Source of the DNA: Modicisalibacter sp049808615
Lineage (GTDB): Bacteria; Pseudomonadota; Gammaproteobacteria; Pseudomonadales; Halomonadaceae
Direction of reading: 5' to 3'
Length of the DNA stretch: 64,000 nt
Assembly: GCF_049808615.1 (NCBI RefSeq)
Contig: NZ_JBNCAN010000012.1
Location: forward strand, 52,695-116,694
Positions 35,111 through 43,977 of this stretch are shown here, one piece after another. Made by a program: the position numbers and the translations under genes. Below the pieces are notes generated by a model, which was not told the DNA's origin, ran no database searches, and saw only the letters and a program-made list of their open reading frames with translations. Positions within the stretch are counted from its first letter, which is position 1. Every line of letters begins with the position of its first letter.

Positions 35111-35947
35111 ATGCTTCTCTTGTCAGCGACCAAGATGCCCCAAGCAAAGGCTACAGAAACGAAGGACAAATCCCAGCAAACTCAAGCGGCCGCTGTACAC
35201 GAAACGATACGCATCCAGGGCGAGAAAGAACTGCGTCGCACGGTTTCGGCACTGCTGTGGTCAGCCATCGCCGCCGGGTTGTCGATGAGTTTTTCGATGC
35301 TGGCCATTGGCTTGCTCAAGTCCCACCTTCCCGAAAACGATACTGGCCTGTTGATTTCCTCTTGGGGATATTCAATGGGTTTCATTGTGATCATCCTGGC
35401 ACGCCAACAGCTATTTACCGAAAACACCGTCACTGCGGTGCTCCCTTTGGTGAACGAGCCAGGGCTTTTCAAGCTTTTTTGCTTACTGCGTCTTTGGAGC
35501 GTGGTGCTTATCGGTAACTTGATCGGCGTGGCGATCGCCGCCTATGTGCTGTTAGCCATGCCTCTGTTCGATGCCCAGACTCACGACGTCTTCATTTCTC
35601 TGGGCAAGAAAGTCATGAGCAATGATCCCAGTCAGATGTTCGCCAAGGGCGTCGTCGCCGGCTGGATGATCGCCACCATGGTATGGCTGATTCCCGCCGC
35701 CGGACAGGCCAAAATCTGGGTGATCCTGATCGTTACCTATTTGATCGGCCTGGGTGGGTTCACGCATATCATCGTGGGGTCCACGGAAGTTCTGTATCTG
35801 GTTTTCGACGGCAATGCCAGCATGAGCGATTATACAGTCAGGTTCGCTCTGCCGACGCTATTGGGCAACGTGGTGGGCGGCACCTTCATCTTTGCATTGA
35901 TCAGTCACGCTCAGGTGCGTAGTGACAACCTGAACGGAACAGGCTGA
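35111..35947 (+). CDS. Formate/nitrite transporter (FNT) family channel, YfdC-like
   Basis: An inner-membrane protein of about 278 residues from the ATG at 35111 (AGGAAGGA overlaps or abuts the start, so a TTG or ATG a few codons later is also possible). After a hydrophilic head with QGEKELRRT, six transmembrane segments follow, including SWGYSMGFIVIILARQQLFTENT, FNT-like in position, and GGFTHIIVGSTEVLYLV, resembling the Pro/Asn-box regions of FNT proteins. Long cytoplasmic N-termini and these motifs fit the YfdC subgroup, whose substrate is unknown, rather than FocA. Confidence 0.85.
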   Translation: MLLLSATKMPQAKATETKDKSQQTQAAAVHETIRIQGEKELRRTVSALLWSAIAAGLSMSFSMLAIGLLKSHLPENDTGLLISSWGYSMGFIVIILARQQLFTENTVTAVLPLVNEPGLFKLFCLLRLWSVVLIGNLIGVAIAAYVLLAMPLFDAQTHDVFISLGKKVMSNDPSQMFAKGVVAGWMIATMVWLIPAAGQAKIWVILIVTYLIGLGGFTHIIVGSTEVLYLVFDGNASMSDYTVRFALPTLLGNVVGGTFIFALISHAQVRSDNLNGTG

Positions 35948-35992
35948 ACGCTCGACCCGAAACAACGATGAACATGGACAAAGAAGGATGTC

Positions 35993-36088
35993 ATGCAACT
36001 CGACGAACGTTGTCACTGTGGTTCGGTACGCTTCAGCATGGAAGCCAAAGCGCCCTACGCGAATCGGCCGCCTCAGGGGCGGCCGTGA
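35993..36088 (+). pseudogene. Truncated GFA (CENP-V/GFA domain) gene stub
   Basis: A 31-codon frame with AAGGA upstream that encodes MQLDERCHCGSVRFSMEAK-APY and then breaks off. CHCGSVRF followed by an E-x-K-x-PY segment is the zinc-binding start of GFA (glutathione-dependent formaldehyde-activating-like) proteins, which are normally 120-190 residues. The remaining zinc-binding cysteines are missing. The break falls at the hairpin next to leuA, so a deletion probably removed the rest. The N-terminal match is clear; calling it a pseudogene is inference. Confidence 0.7.
36065..36085 (-). terminator. GC-rich hairpin downstream of leuA
   Basis: The arms CGGCCGCC/GGCGGCCG with a 5-nt loop lie 34 bp beyond the leuA stop. 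No T-run follows on either strand, so as a terminator it is incomplete. It coincides with the end of the GFA stub, suggesting that the deletion removed the T-tract. Confidence 0.45.
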
Positions 36089-36118
36089 GGAAACGTCAGC
36101 AGGCCCTGGTGACACGGA

Positions 36119-37822
36119 TCAGGCGTTAGCTGCCTGCGCCTGCACTGAGTCAAGCATGCCAGAGGCAGCGTTGCTGCGGTTGATCGCCGAGAGTACCGCC
36201 TTGAGCGACGCGCTGACGGTATCGCCATCCTCGGCCATACCGCTGACTCGCACTCCGTCGATATTAAGCTGCACGAAGGCGATGGCGACGGCATCACTGC
36301 CCTCCCCCAACGCGTGCTCGCCATAGTCGACCACGTTCACGCTCTGGCCGGTATGACGCTGCCAGGCATCCATGAAGGCGGAAATAGCACCGTTACCCTG
36401 ACCTTCGAGAGCGATCGTTTCATCTCCTTGCATCAGGGTCGCCATCAATCGCTCGGCGTCTTCCCGATCCAAACGATAGCCCTTGAGGGTCAGTGGGGCA
36501 TCGCGCATGAAGGTGTCCATCAAGATATCGCGAATCGCCTGACTGGAAAGCTCGCCGGTCACCTTTTCGCTGGCCACCTGCACCACCGGCGCCAGTTCCA
36601 GGATCATCCAGCGCGGCAGACTGATACCGAAATCACGCTCGAGCAAGAAGGCCATGCCGCCTTTACCCGACTGGCTGTTGACGCGAATCACTGCATGATA
36701 GTCGCGGCCCAGATCCTTGGGATCGATGGGCAGATAAGCCACCTGCCACGGCTCGTCGTCCTGCTGTTTATGCAGGCACTTGCGAATCGCATCCTGATGG
36801 CTACCCGAGAAGGCGGTATAGACCAATTCCCCGACCCATGGGTGGCGTGGATGAACGGGAAGATCCGTGCATTCGGTATACACCTGGATGATCTCGTCGG
36901 GATTGGAGAGATCGAGCTGCGGATCGATGCCCTGGCTGTAGAGGTTCATCGCCAAGGTAATAATGTCCATATTGCCAGTGCGTTCGCCATTGCCCAGCAA
37001 GGTACCCTCGACACGATCGGCACCGGCCAGCAGGCCCAATTCCGCCGCCGCCGCTGCGCCGCCGCGATCGTTGTGGGTATGCAGCGAGATGATCGCGCTC
37101 TCACGGTTCTTCAGATGCGTGACGAAATACTCGATCTGATCGGCGAAATGGTTGACCGGCCCCACTTCGACGGTAGCCGGCAGATTGAGGATGCACGGCT
37201 TCTCGGGGGTCGGCTGCCAGACATTCATCACCGATTGGCAAATCTCCACAGAGAAATCCACCTCGGTGCTGGTAAAGCTCTCCGGCGAATACTGGAAGGT
37301 CCACTGGGTATCAGGATAGCGCGCGGCATATTCCTTGACCCAGCGCGCTCCCTGCTCGGCGATAGCCACGATGCCTTCGCGCTCCTGCTCGAAGACCCGC
37401 TCGCGCTGCACCTTCGAGGTCGAGTTGTAGACATGCACGATGGCCCGCTCGACGCCTTCGAGCGCCTCGAAGGTCTTCTCGATCAGATGCTCGCGGGCCT
37501 GCACCAGGACCTGCACGTTCACGCCTTCGGGGATCTGGTTCTCCTCGATCAGCCAGCGCGTGAAGTCATAATCGAGCTGGCTGGCGGCAGGAAAGCCGAT
37601 TTCGATCTCCGTGAGCCCGATTTTCACCAGCAACGCCCATAGTTGTTTTTTCTGCTCCACGCTCATCGGCTCGAGTAGCGCCTGATTGCCATCGCGTAAA
37701 TCGACACTGGCCCAGTGAGGAGCCTTGGTCAGCCTACGCGAAGGCCACTGACGATCTGTGAGCGGAACCGGTTCCACCGGGGCGTATTTGCGATGATCAA
37801 AAGCAGTGGAGACAGAAGCCAT
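36119..37822 (-). CDS. leuA: 2-isopropylmalate synthase LeuA (long form)
   Basis: Condenses acetyl-CoA with 2-oxoisovalerate, the first committed step of leucine synthesis. At 567 residues it is the longer subtype found in actinobacteria and some proteobacteria. The TIM-barrel active site has DLRDGNQAL (Arg43, Asp44) and the metal-binding HTHNDRG; the C-terminal 130 residues form the LeuA dimer domain for leucine feedback inhibition. AAGGA lies upstream of the ATG. It is about 33 kb from leuCDB and divergent from an Lrp/AsnC regulator. I saw no leucine-codon leader peptide. Confidence 0.96.
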   Translation of the reverse strand: MASVSTAFDHRKYAPVEPVPLTDRQWPSRRLTKAPHWASVDLRDGNQALLEPMSVEQKKQLWALLVKIGLTEIEIGFPAASQLDYDFTRWLIEENQIPEGVNVQVLVQAREHLIEKTFEALEGVERAIVHVYNSTSKVQRERVFEQEREGIVAIAEQGARWVKEYAARYPDTQWTFQYSPESFTSTEVDFSVEICQSVMNVWQPTPEKPCILNLPATVEVGPVNHFADQIEYFVTHLKNRESAIISLHTHNDRGGAAAAAELGLLAGADRVEGTLLGNGERTGNMDIITLAMNLYSQGIDPQLDLSNPDEIIQVYTECTDLPVHPRHPWVGELVYTAFSGSHQDAIRKCLHKQQDDEPWQVAYLPIDPKDLGRDYHAVIRVNSQSGKGGMAFLLERDFGISLPRWMILELAPVVQVASEKVTGELSSQAIRDILMDTFMRDAPLTLKGYRLDREDAERLMATLMQGDETIALEGQGNGAISAFMDAWQRHTGQSVNVVDYGEHALGEGSDAVAIAFVQLNIDGVRVSGMAEDGDTVSASLKAVLSAINRSNAASGMLDSVQAQAANA

Positions 37823-38081
37823 GAGTCATATCCTTGCCGGAGTCTGATGCCGGATGTCAGCTTGACCGGCGAATGTTTGAGCAGTGTGTTAGACCTTGTG
37901 AGTCTAGCGCCGGCAGAAGCACTTGTGGAGCCACTGCCGACACAACGAGGCTATCGCGATAACGATGCTTAATAGACTACGCCATTCGAATGCGTAGAGG
38001 ATTGCGAAATAAGATGAAAATGCACCTGGTATTGGCATAAAATATCGGCAAAACGTACTTTATCGATACAGGATTCCCCTT

Positions 38082-38567
38082 TTGCCAGCAAACGAGACTT
38101 GCCCTGCTCTGGATCGCTACGATCGCCACATCCTCGATATCCTGCAGCACGAAGGCCGTATCAGCAATCAAGAACTGGCTGAGCGCATCGGCCTTTCTCC
38201 ATCGCCTTGTCTGCGCCGGGTTCGCGCGCTGGAGGAAAGCGGCCTGATTACCGGCTATCGCGCGTTGGTGGATAGCAAGCGACTCGGCTATAGCTTGATG
38301 GCGCTGCTGCATATCTCCATGGATCGTCATACCCCGGAGCGCTTCGCCAATTTCGAAAAGGAAATAGGTGCCCTGCCTCAGGTGCTGGAGTGCCTATTGA
38401 TTACCGGTCAGGAAGCCGACTATCAACTCAAGGTAGTGGTGCGCGACATGGACGATTACCAGAACCTGTTGCTCAACCGCATCACCCGCATTGAAGGCGT
38501 CAGCGGCGTGCACTCGAGCTTCGTGCTGCGTCGGGTGATCGACAACCCGCCGACGCCGGTGGGTTGA
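38082..38567 (+). CDS. Lrp/AsnC family transcriptional regulator
   Basis: A 161-residue regulator with an N-terminal helix-turn-helix (about 10-60; ALDRYDRHILDILQHEGR, then QELAERIGLSPSPCLRRVRAL) and a C-terminal RAM ligand-binding domain (about 75-150) with EADYQLKVVVRDMDDY. The start is a TTG with AGGA upstream; no in-frame ATG lies near. Lrp-type proteins respond to amino acids; being divergent from leuA makes leucine a plausible effector and leuA a plausible target. Confidence 0.92.
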   Translation: MPANETCPALDRYDRHILDILQHEGRISNQELAERIGLSPSPCLRRVRALEESGLITGYRALVDSKRLGYSLMALLHISMDRHTPERFANFEKEIGALPQVLECLLITGQEADYQLKVVVRDMDDYQNLLLNRITRIEGVSGVHSSFVLRRVIDNPPTPVG

Positions 38568-38759
38568 AACTGGCCGGCCAAGCAGCAAATCGCATCCGCC
38601 AATGCTATGATTGGCAACATTTTTAAAAACAACAGGTTGCCTAGTCTTACGATGGTATTATCAGATCAATGAACGCGTCGGCATATTTACTCAATACCCC
38701 ACAGGCTATCTAATCGCTGTTAGATTCGGCTGAGTTCATTCATATCTGGAGGATTCCTC

Positions 38760-38963
38760 ATGAAATTAACAATTGTTCTTGAGCCCAGCGAGGAAGGTGG
38801 CTACACGGTATATGCTCCCAGTCTCCCCGGCTGTATTAGCGAAGGGGAGAGTAAAGACGAGGCCATGCGGAATATTCAAGAGGCCATAGAGCTATATCTG
38901 GAGCCTGTGGAAGACGACATGAGCTTCGGTCCTGACGCGGAGATTGCGGAAGTCGCAGTATGA
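38760..38963 (+). CDS. hicB: HicB-like antitoxin
   Basis: A 67-residue protein of the HicB/UPF0150 fold: EEGGYTVYAPSLPGCISEGES-KDEA followed by NIQEAIELYL, the standard pseudo-RNase-H antitoxin core. It lacks an added DNA-binding domain, as in short HicB forms. GGAGGA precedes the ATG. It overlaps hicA by 4 bp (ATGA). The order is antitoxin first, opposite to E. coli hicAB. It should neutralise the HicA next to it. Confidence 0.93.
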   Translation: MKLTIVLEPSEEGGYTVYAPSLPGCISEGESKDEAMRNIQEAIELYLEPVEDDMSFGPDAEIAEVAV

Positions 38964-39187
38964 GCAAGGTTCCGAGTGTGTCGTATGAGAAGGTGATTGC
39001 GGCACTGAAACGGGATGGTTGGGTGGTGGTTCGCCAACGAGGTAGCCACATACGGCTCCAGAAACGCACCCGCTCAGGAGTTCTGAAAATCACGGTGCCG
39101 GCACACCGGCCTATAAAGCGATCGACGCTCTCACATATTTTGAAGCAGGCATATATATCAATCGATGAGTTTCAAGAACTGCTTTAA
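38960..39187 (+). CDS. hicA: HicA toxin, mRNA interferase
   Basis: A 75-residue HicA toxin with a dsRBD-like fold that cleaves mRNA. The active-site His30 is in RQRGSHIRL; GWVVVRQRGSH and the basic ITVPAHRPIKRSTL-SHIL segment match the family. All key parts are present, so it is probably functional. It is translationally coupled to hicB. The pair lies between an Lrp gene and nfo, next to a second antitoxin-like stub, suggesting a small insertion site. Confidence 0.93.
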   Translation: MSKVPSVSYEKVIAALKRDGWVVVRQRGSHIRLQKRTRSGVLKITVPAHRPIKRSTLSHILKQAYISIDEFQELL

Positions 39188-39230
39188 GCATCGAGTCTAA
39201 TACGGTGCTTAATGTAATTCAGGAGAAAAA

Positions 39231-39308
39231 ATGAGCAGCCTTGATCAGGAGGAACGTGAAATTTTTGAGGCGTTTGAATCGGGCAAACTGAAACGCGAGT
39301 CCCCATGA
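39231..39308 (+). pseudogene. 25-codon antitoxin-like stub coupled to nfo
   Basis: A short frame with a good AGGAGA box encodes MSSLDQEEREIFEAFESGKL followed by KRESP. The EE-x-E-I-x-E-A-F-E-x-G-x-L pattern is like the N-terminus of CopG/ribbon-helix-helix antitoxins, which continue for 50-70 more residues. Here it ends in ATGA, overlapping the nfo start. I read it as the remnant of a second toxin-antitoxin gene; it could also serve as a leader peptide for nfo. Confidence 0.45.
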
Positions 39309-40174
39309 AATATATCGGAGCCCACGTCAGCGCCGCCGGCGGTGCCGATCAGGCGGTGATTCGCGCCCAGGAGATCGGCGCCAATGCCTTTGCGCTGTTC
39401 ACCAAAAACCAGCGTCAGTGGGTAGGCAAGCCGCTGACCGACGAGGCCATCGAGGCGTTTCGGGTCGCCTGCGAGCAACATGAGTTTGCTCCGGAGCAGA
39501 TTCTTCCCCACGACAGCTATTTGATCAATCTCGGCCATCCGGATCCCGATGGCTTGAAAAAATCCCGGGCGGCCTTTCTCGATGAATTCCGGCGCTGCGA
39601 ACAACTCGGCCTGAGGCTGCTCAACTTCCATCCGGGCAGCCATCTACGCAAGATTTCCGAGAGTGAATGCCTCAAGCGTATCGCCGAATCGATCAACGAG
39701 GTGCTTATCCATACCCGCGGCGTCACGGCGGTGATCGAAAACACCGCCGGACAAGGCACCAACTTGGGGCACCGCTTCGAGCATCTGGCCGAGATCATTG
39801 AGCAGGTCGACGACAAGACCCGGGTGGGTGTGTGCATCGACACCTGCCACGCCTTCGCCGCCGGTTATGAGCTACGCAGCGCCGAGACCTGCACCGCCAT
39901 GCTGAATGAGTTCGATACCGTGGTGGGCATGAACCATCTGCGCGGCATGCACCTGAATGACGCCAAGAGCGCCTTCGCCAGCCGCGTCGACCGTCATCAC
40001 AGCCTGGGTCAAGGCAATATAGGCCTTGAGGCGTTCACTACCCTCATGCGTGATACGCGACTTGATGGCATTCCAATGATTCTGGAAACCATCGAGCCGG
40101 CTCTCTGGTCTCAGGAAATAAGCTGGCTTCGCGCTCAACAACGTTCCGACACCCCAGACACACTTCATGGATGA
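39305..40174 (+). CDS. nfo: Deoxyribonuclease IV (endonuclease IV) Nfo
   Basis: AP endonuclease of base-excision repair with three Zn2+ ions, 289 residues. Zinc ligands fit the family: His69 (LPHDSYL), His109 (NFHPGSH), Glu145 (IENTAGQG), Asp and His in CIDTCHAF, then HLNDAK and the final Glu in ILETIEP. The ATG lies inside the stop of a 25-codon stub, so translation is probably coupled to it; no other strong ribosome binding site is visible. Confidence 0.97.
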   Translation: MKYIGAHVSAAGGADQAVIRAQEIGANAFALFTKNQRQWVGKPLTDEAIEAFRVACEQHEFAPEQILPHDSYLINLGHPDPDGLKKSRAAFLDEFRRCEQLGLRLLNFHPGSHLRKISESECLKRIAESINEVLIHTRGVTAVIENTAGQGTNLGHRFEHLAEIIEQVDDKTRVGVCIDTCHAFAAGYELRSAETCTAMLNEFDTVVGMNHLRGMHLNDAKSAFASRVDRHHSLGQGNIGLEAFTTLMRDTRLDGIPMILETIEPALWSQEISWLRAQQRSDTPDTLHG

Positions 40175-40177
40175 TTC

Positions 40178-40471
40178 ATGCAAACTGATGGCTTTTTCAA
40201 CTGGCTCGGTGAGCGCATTGGTGAGGCGATTCGCGCGCTCGTCGATTTATTTTCGGATTTTTTTGCCGGTATCGGGATCGCCATCTACGAATTCATCGAA
40301 GGATTATCCGGCTCTCTAGGCGTCAATACATCACTACTCAACATGGTCGTGCTGGTGATTGGGCTATTGTTGCTGATCAAGGGCATTCGCAGCTTTATAG
40401 GCCGCTCCATCATTGGTGGCGTGATCTGGACATTGATGGGCCTGTTGATATTGAGCTGGCTGATGACGTGA
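40178..40471 (+). CDS. Small membrane protein of unknown function
   Basis: A 97-residue protein, 3 bp after nfo. The first half is an amphipathic or hydrophobic stretch (LVDLFSDFFAGIGIAIYEFI), followed by two confident transmembrane segments (MVVLVIGLLLLIKGI and VIWTLMGLLILSWL) separated by a short Arg-containing loop. I do not recognise the family. Close spacing suggests co-transcription with nfo. Confidence 0.75.
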   Translation: MQTDGFFNWLGERIGEAIRALVDLFSDFFAGIGIAIYEFIEGLSGSLGVNTSLLNMVVLVIGLLLLIKGIRSFIGRSIIGGVIWTLMGLLILSWLMT

Positions 40472-40555
40472 CGAAAGTGTCGCCATGACTATGACGAAGC
40501 CTGTCTGGTCACGTAAAGTAGCAAGCGTGGACCACAACCAGGGACGACATATCCT

Positions 40556-41077
40556 ATGCTTTCTCGTTTCAAACTACGGCTTGGACTTCTCACACTGTTG
40601 CTTTGCGGCGGACTCGCCTCTCATGCCCTCGCGCAGCAGGGACAAGCGGATCCCAACATGAGTGTCGAAAATTTTCAGGATTGGGAAGTGCGTTGCCCCG
40701 AAGGGGGCACTGCGGGGCAGTGCTCGATGATGCAATTGGTCGACAATCCCAATGGCAATCAGCCGATCATGCAAGTCATCATGGCCTATCCGCAGGAACT
40801 CGATACTCCGGCGATGGCCTTCATCCTGCCCCTCGGCACCCGTCTGGCCCCGGGGCTGCAGTTGGTCATCGATAACGGCGAACCGATCAAATTTCCCTAT
40901 CAAATGTGCCAGCAGCAAGGCTGTCGTGCCGACATCCCGGTCACGGAAACCCTGCGCCAGCAAATGCGCAATGGCAGCCGGGCCACCCTGAGCATCATGG
41001 GTCCGCGAGGTGAGCGCCTCAACCTCCCCATCTCTCTGCAGGGCTTCACCGCCGCCAACGATCGCATCGCACGCTGA
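40556..41077 (+). CDS. Invasion-associated locus B (IalB) family periplasmic protein
   Basis: A 173-residue exported protein with a signal peptide cut after SHALA (about residue 26). The mature protein has the IalB pattern: FQDWEVRCP near the start, QCSMMQLVDN, then QLVIDNGEPIKFPYQMCQQQ-GC, with four Cys likely forming two disulfides. In Bartonella, IalB is linked to erythrocyte invasion; environmental homologues are uncharacterised. It ends 27 bp before a strong two-way terminator. Confidence 0.88.
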   Translation: MLSRFKLRLGLLTLLLCGGLASHALAQQGQADPNMSVENFQDWEVRCPEGGTAGQCSMMQLVDNPNGNQPIMQVIMAYPQELDTPAMAFILPLGTRLAPGLQLVIDNGEPIKFPYQMCQQQGCRADIPVTETLRQQMRNGSRATLSIMGPRGERLNLPISLQGFTAANDRIAR

Positions 41078-41096
41078 TCTTTATATTGAACAGCCA

Positions 41097-41138
41097 CAAA
41101 AAAGCGGGGCCGCTCGGATGAGCGGCCCCGTTTTATTT
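41097..41138. terminator. Bidirectional terminator between ialB-like gene and pepN
   Basis: The 11-bp stem CGGGGCCGCTC/GAGCGGCCCCG with a 4-nt loop is flanked by an A-run on the left (41097-41103) and TTTTATTT on the right. It therefore works in both directions for these convergent genes. Confidence 0.95.
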
Positions 41139-41162
41139 CCAATATCGGCTAGCCTTGTAGCA

Positions 41163-43838
41163 TCAGCCTGCCAGCGCCTTCTCGACGATCTCATAGACGT
41201 TCGGCGACAGATCCTCGGCGCGAATACGCTCGAGCTCCGCCTTCATCAGTGCCTGGCGCTGTTCATCGAAGCGCTGCCAGCGAGTGAGCGGCGTGATGAT
41301 ACGGGCCGCGATCTCCGGGTTGAGCTTGTTGAGCTCGATGACCACGTCCGCCAGCAGCTTGTAGCCCTCCCCATCCAGGCGATGGAAATTGACCCGGTTC
41401 TGGCCCACGAAAGTGCCGATCAACGCCCGCACACGATTGGGGTTCTTGAGCGAGAACGCTGGATGCGACATCAGGTATTTCACTCGATCCAGGGCATCGG
41501 ATTGGGGCCGGGTGACCTGCAGACTGAACCATTGATCCATGACCAGCGGATCATGGGCCCACTTCTCGCCGAAGGCGCGTAGCGCCGGATCAGCGATATT
41601 CCCCCGGGAGCTGTGTACCAGCAAGGTCAAGGCAGTACGCACATCCGTCATGTTGTGCTCGGCCTCGAATTGTTGCTGAGCCAGGGCGACACCCTCTTCG
41701 TCTTCGATGCTCATCAGGTACGACAGCGCCACGTTCTTGAGGCTGCGGCTTGCGATCTGCTCCGCATTCGGGACGTAGGCCGCGTCGGATTGATTGGCCT
41801 GGTACATCGCCAGGAATTCGTCCCGCAAGGCATAGGCCAAGGACTGCTTGACGAAGGTACGCGCGGCATGGATGGCGTCCACGTCCACCACCGGCTGCTG
41901 CTCGGCGATATAAGCTTCCGATGGTAGCGTCAGCATCTCGGCAAGCACTGCCTTGTCTTCTGCTGGAGTCGTCAGCAGGCTGCGGAAGGCGTCAATGACC
42001 CGCGGGTCCATGACCTTCTCCACCCCATTGCGATGGGCGGCGATCAAATCGTCGAGAGCCAGCATGGCCAGACGCTGCCCGGCGTCCCAGCGATTGAAAC
42101 CGTCGATATCGTGCTTGAGCAGAAAGGCCAAGTCGTCGCGCCCATAGGGAAAGCGCAGTTTGGCCGGTGCGGAAACCCCACGCAGCAGCGAGGGGATGGG
42201 CGCCTCATTAAGCCCCGTGAAGACGAAGGTCTGCTCTTCTTCGCGCAGATGCAGCACGCCGCCCTTGTCCAGATTCGCCTGATCTTCCGGGTTCTCTAGG
42301 GTAAGGGCCATATCCTCCCCGGATTTGGTGCCCACCAGGCCGACACGAACGGGAATATGCAGCGGTTGCTTGGTGGGTTGGCCTGGCGTGGCCGGGGTAC
42401 GCTGGCGCAGGGTCAGATGATATTCGCCCTTGGCGTAATCGTATTCACCGATGGCATCGATCTCTGGCGTGCCTGCCTGAGAATACCAGCGCATGAACTG
42501 GCCAAGATCGAGCCCCGAGACCTCCGCCATGCAGCCGACGAAATCCTCGATGGTCACCGCCTGGCCGTCAAAGCGTTCGAAATAAAGATCCGACCCTTGA
42601 CGAAAGGTGTCCCAACCCAGCAGATGGCGCAGCATGCGCACAATCTCCGCGCCTTTCTCGTAGATCGTCAGGGTGTAGAAGTTGGTGATCTCGAGGTAAT
42701 GATCCGGGCGCACTGGATGGGCGGTCGGGCCGGAATCCTCGGCAAACTGGGCGGTGCGCAGCATCGACACATCCTGGATGCGCTTGACCGGGGCCGAATT
42801 CATGTCCGCGGAAAAACTCTGATCACGGAAGACGGTGAAGCCTTCCTTGAGAGAGAGCTGGAACCAGTCGCGGCAGGTGACCCGGTTGCCCGACCAGTTG
42901 TGGAAGTATTCGTGGGCCACCACGCCTTCTACCCGTTGGAAAGCGGCATCCGTGGCGGTCTGGGGATGAGTCAATACCGCGGCGCTATTGAAGATATTGA
43001 GGCCCTTGTTCTCCATCGCCCCCATGTTGAAATCATCCACGGCGACGATCATGAAGCGGTCGAGATCGTACTCGCGACCATAGGTCTCTTCGTCCCACTT
43101 CATCGCTGCCTTGAGGGAGCGCATGGCATGTTCGGTCTTATCGATATTCTGCGGCTCGACCCAAAGTTGCAGCAGCACCTCACGACCGCTCATGGTGGTG
43201 AAATGATCTTCGATCTTCTCGAGTTGACCCGCCACCAAAGCGAACAGGTAGCTGGGCTTGGGATGAGGGTCTTCCCAGCTGACGAAATGCCTGCCATTGG
43301 GCAGTTCGCCACGCTCCACCGGGTTGCCGTTGGAGAGCAAGACCGGTAGCTGCCCCTTGTCACCAATCACCGTGGTGGCAAACGTCGCCATGACATCCGG
43401 GCGATCCGGATAGAAGGTAATGCGGCGGAAGCCCTGAGCCTCACACTGGGTACAGAACATGCCATTGGAAACATAGAGCCCTTGCAGCGCGGTGTTCGAG
43501 GCGGGATCAATCTCGACCTCGGTCTCTAGACGCAAGCGGTCCGGCGCGTCATCGATGGTCAGCGTTCTCTCGTCGAGCCGGTATTCGCCTTCCTGAAGCT
43601 CTTGCCCATCGATGGCAATGCGCTGTAGCGACAGCTTCTCACCATTGAGGGTCAACGGACGCCCCGGCGCACTGTCGGGGTGCCTTTCGAGATGCAGTAA
43701 CGCGGTGACTCGTGTACTCGAAGGGGCAAGATCGAACTTGAGCTCGGTATGGGTCACCCGATAGGCCGGTGGCTGATAGTCGCTCAGGTAGGTGGGTTGC
43801 GGCTCCGAGGTCGTCGGTAACTCTTGCAGCGTAGACAT
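41163..43838 (-). CDS. pepN: Aminopeptidase N PepN
   Basis: Zinc metallopeptidase of family M1, 891 residues, cytoplasmic. The GAMEN exopeptidase motif is at 273-277 and the zinc site is HEYFH (309-313), with Glu332 in LKEGFT as the third ligand. The N-terminal beta domain, catalytic domain, small beta domain and C-terminal helical domain give the full E. coli-like length (870). I chose the ATG at 43838, preceded by AGGAG; the frame extends 15 codons further. Confidence 0.98.
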   Translation of the reverse strand: MSTLQELPTTSEPQPTYLSDYQPPAYRVTHTELKFDLAPSSTRVTALLHLERHPDSAPGRPLTLNGEKLSLQRIAIDGQELQEGEYRLDERTLTIDDAPDRLRLETEVEIDPASNTALQGLYVSNGMFCTQCEAQGFRRITFYPDRPDVMATFATTVIGDKGQLPVLLSNGNPVERGELPNGRHFVSWEDPHPKPSYLFALVAGQLEKIEDHFTTMSGREVLLQLWVEPQNIDKTEHAMRSLKAAMKWDEETYGREYDLDRFMIVAVDDFNMGAMENKGLNIFNSAAVLTHPQTATDAAFQRVEGVVAHEYFHNWSGNRVTCRDWFQLSLKEGFTVFRDQSFSADMNSAPVKRIQDVSMLRTAQFAEDSGPTAHPVRPDHYLEITNFYTLTIYEKGAEIVRMLRHLLGWDTFRQGSDLYFERFDGQAVTIEDFVGCMAEVSGLDLGQFMRWYSQAGTPEIDAIGEYDYAKGEYHLTLRQRTPATPGQPTKQPLHIPVRVGLVGTKSGEDMALTLENPEDQANLDKGGVLHLREEEQTFVFTGLNEAPIPSLLRGVSAPAKLRFPYGRDDLAFLLKHDIDGFNRWDAGQRLAMLALDDLIAAHRNGVEKVMDPRVIDAFRSLLTTPAEDKAVLAEMLTLPSEAYIAEQQPVVDVDAIHAARTFVKQSLAYALRDEFLAMYQANQSDAAYVPNAEQIASRSLKNVALSYLMSIEDEEGVALAQQQFEAEHNMTDVRTALTLLVHSSRGNIADPALRAFGEKWAHDPLVMDQWFSLQVTRPQSDALDRVKYLMSHPAFSLKNPNRVRALIGTFVGQNRVNFHRLDGEGYKLLADVVIELNKLNPEIAARIITPLTRWQRFDEQRQALMKAELERIRAEDLSPNVYEIVEKALAG

Positions 43839-43977
43839 CGAATGAACTCTCCTGAATATGGTTGCCGACCATTGTACGGCCACCGGGGCAGGCGTCTCAA
43901 AGAGATCAGCCGCCGATGAACGAGGTCGAGGTGACGTGTCGCCAAGGATGATCGGGCGTCGAGGTAAGGGGTGCGAT

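Noticed and set aside
36314..37642. 442-codon plus-strand open frame opposite leuA
   Set aside because: Antisense shadow of leuA with no protein-like features.
37823..37980. Possible leucine attenuator leader before leuA
   Set aside because: No short frame rich in Leu codons and no clear terminator/antiterminator pair could be seen.
42357..43349. 330-codon plus-strand open frame opposite pepN
   Set aside because: Antisense to the pepN catalytic domain; composition only mirrors the real gene.
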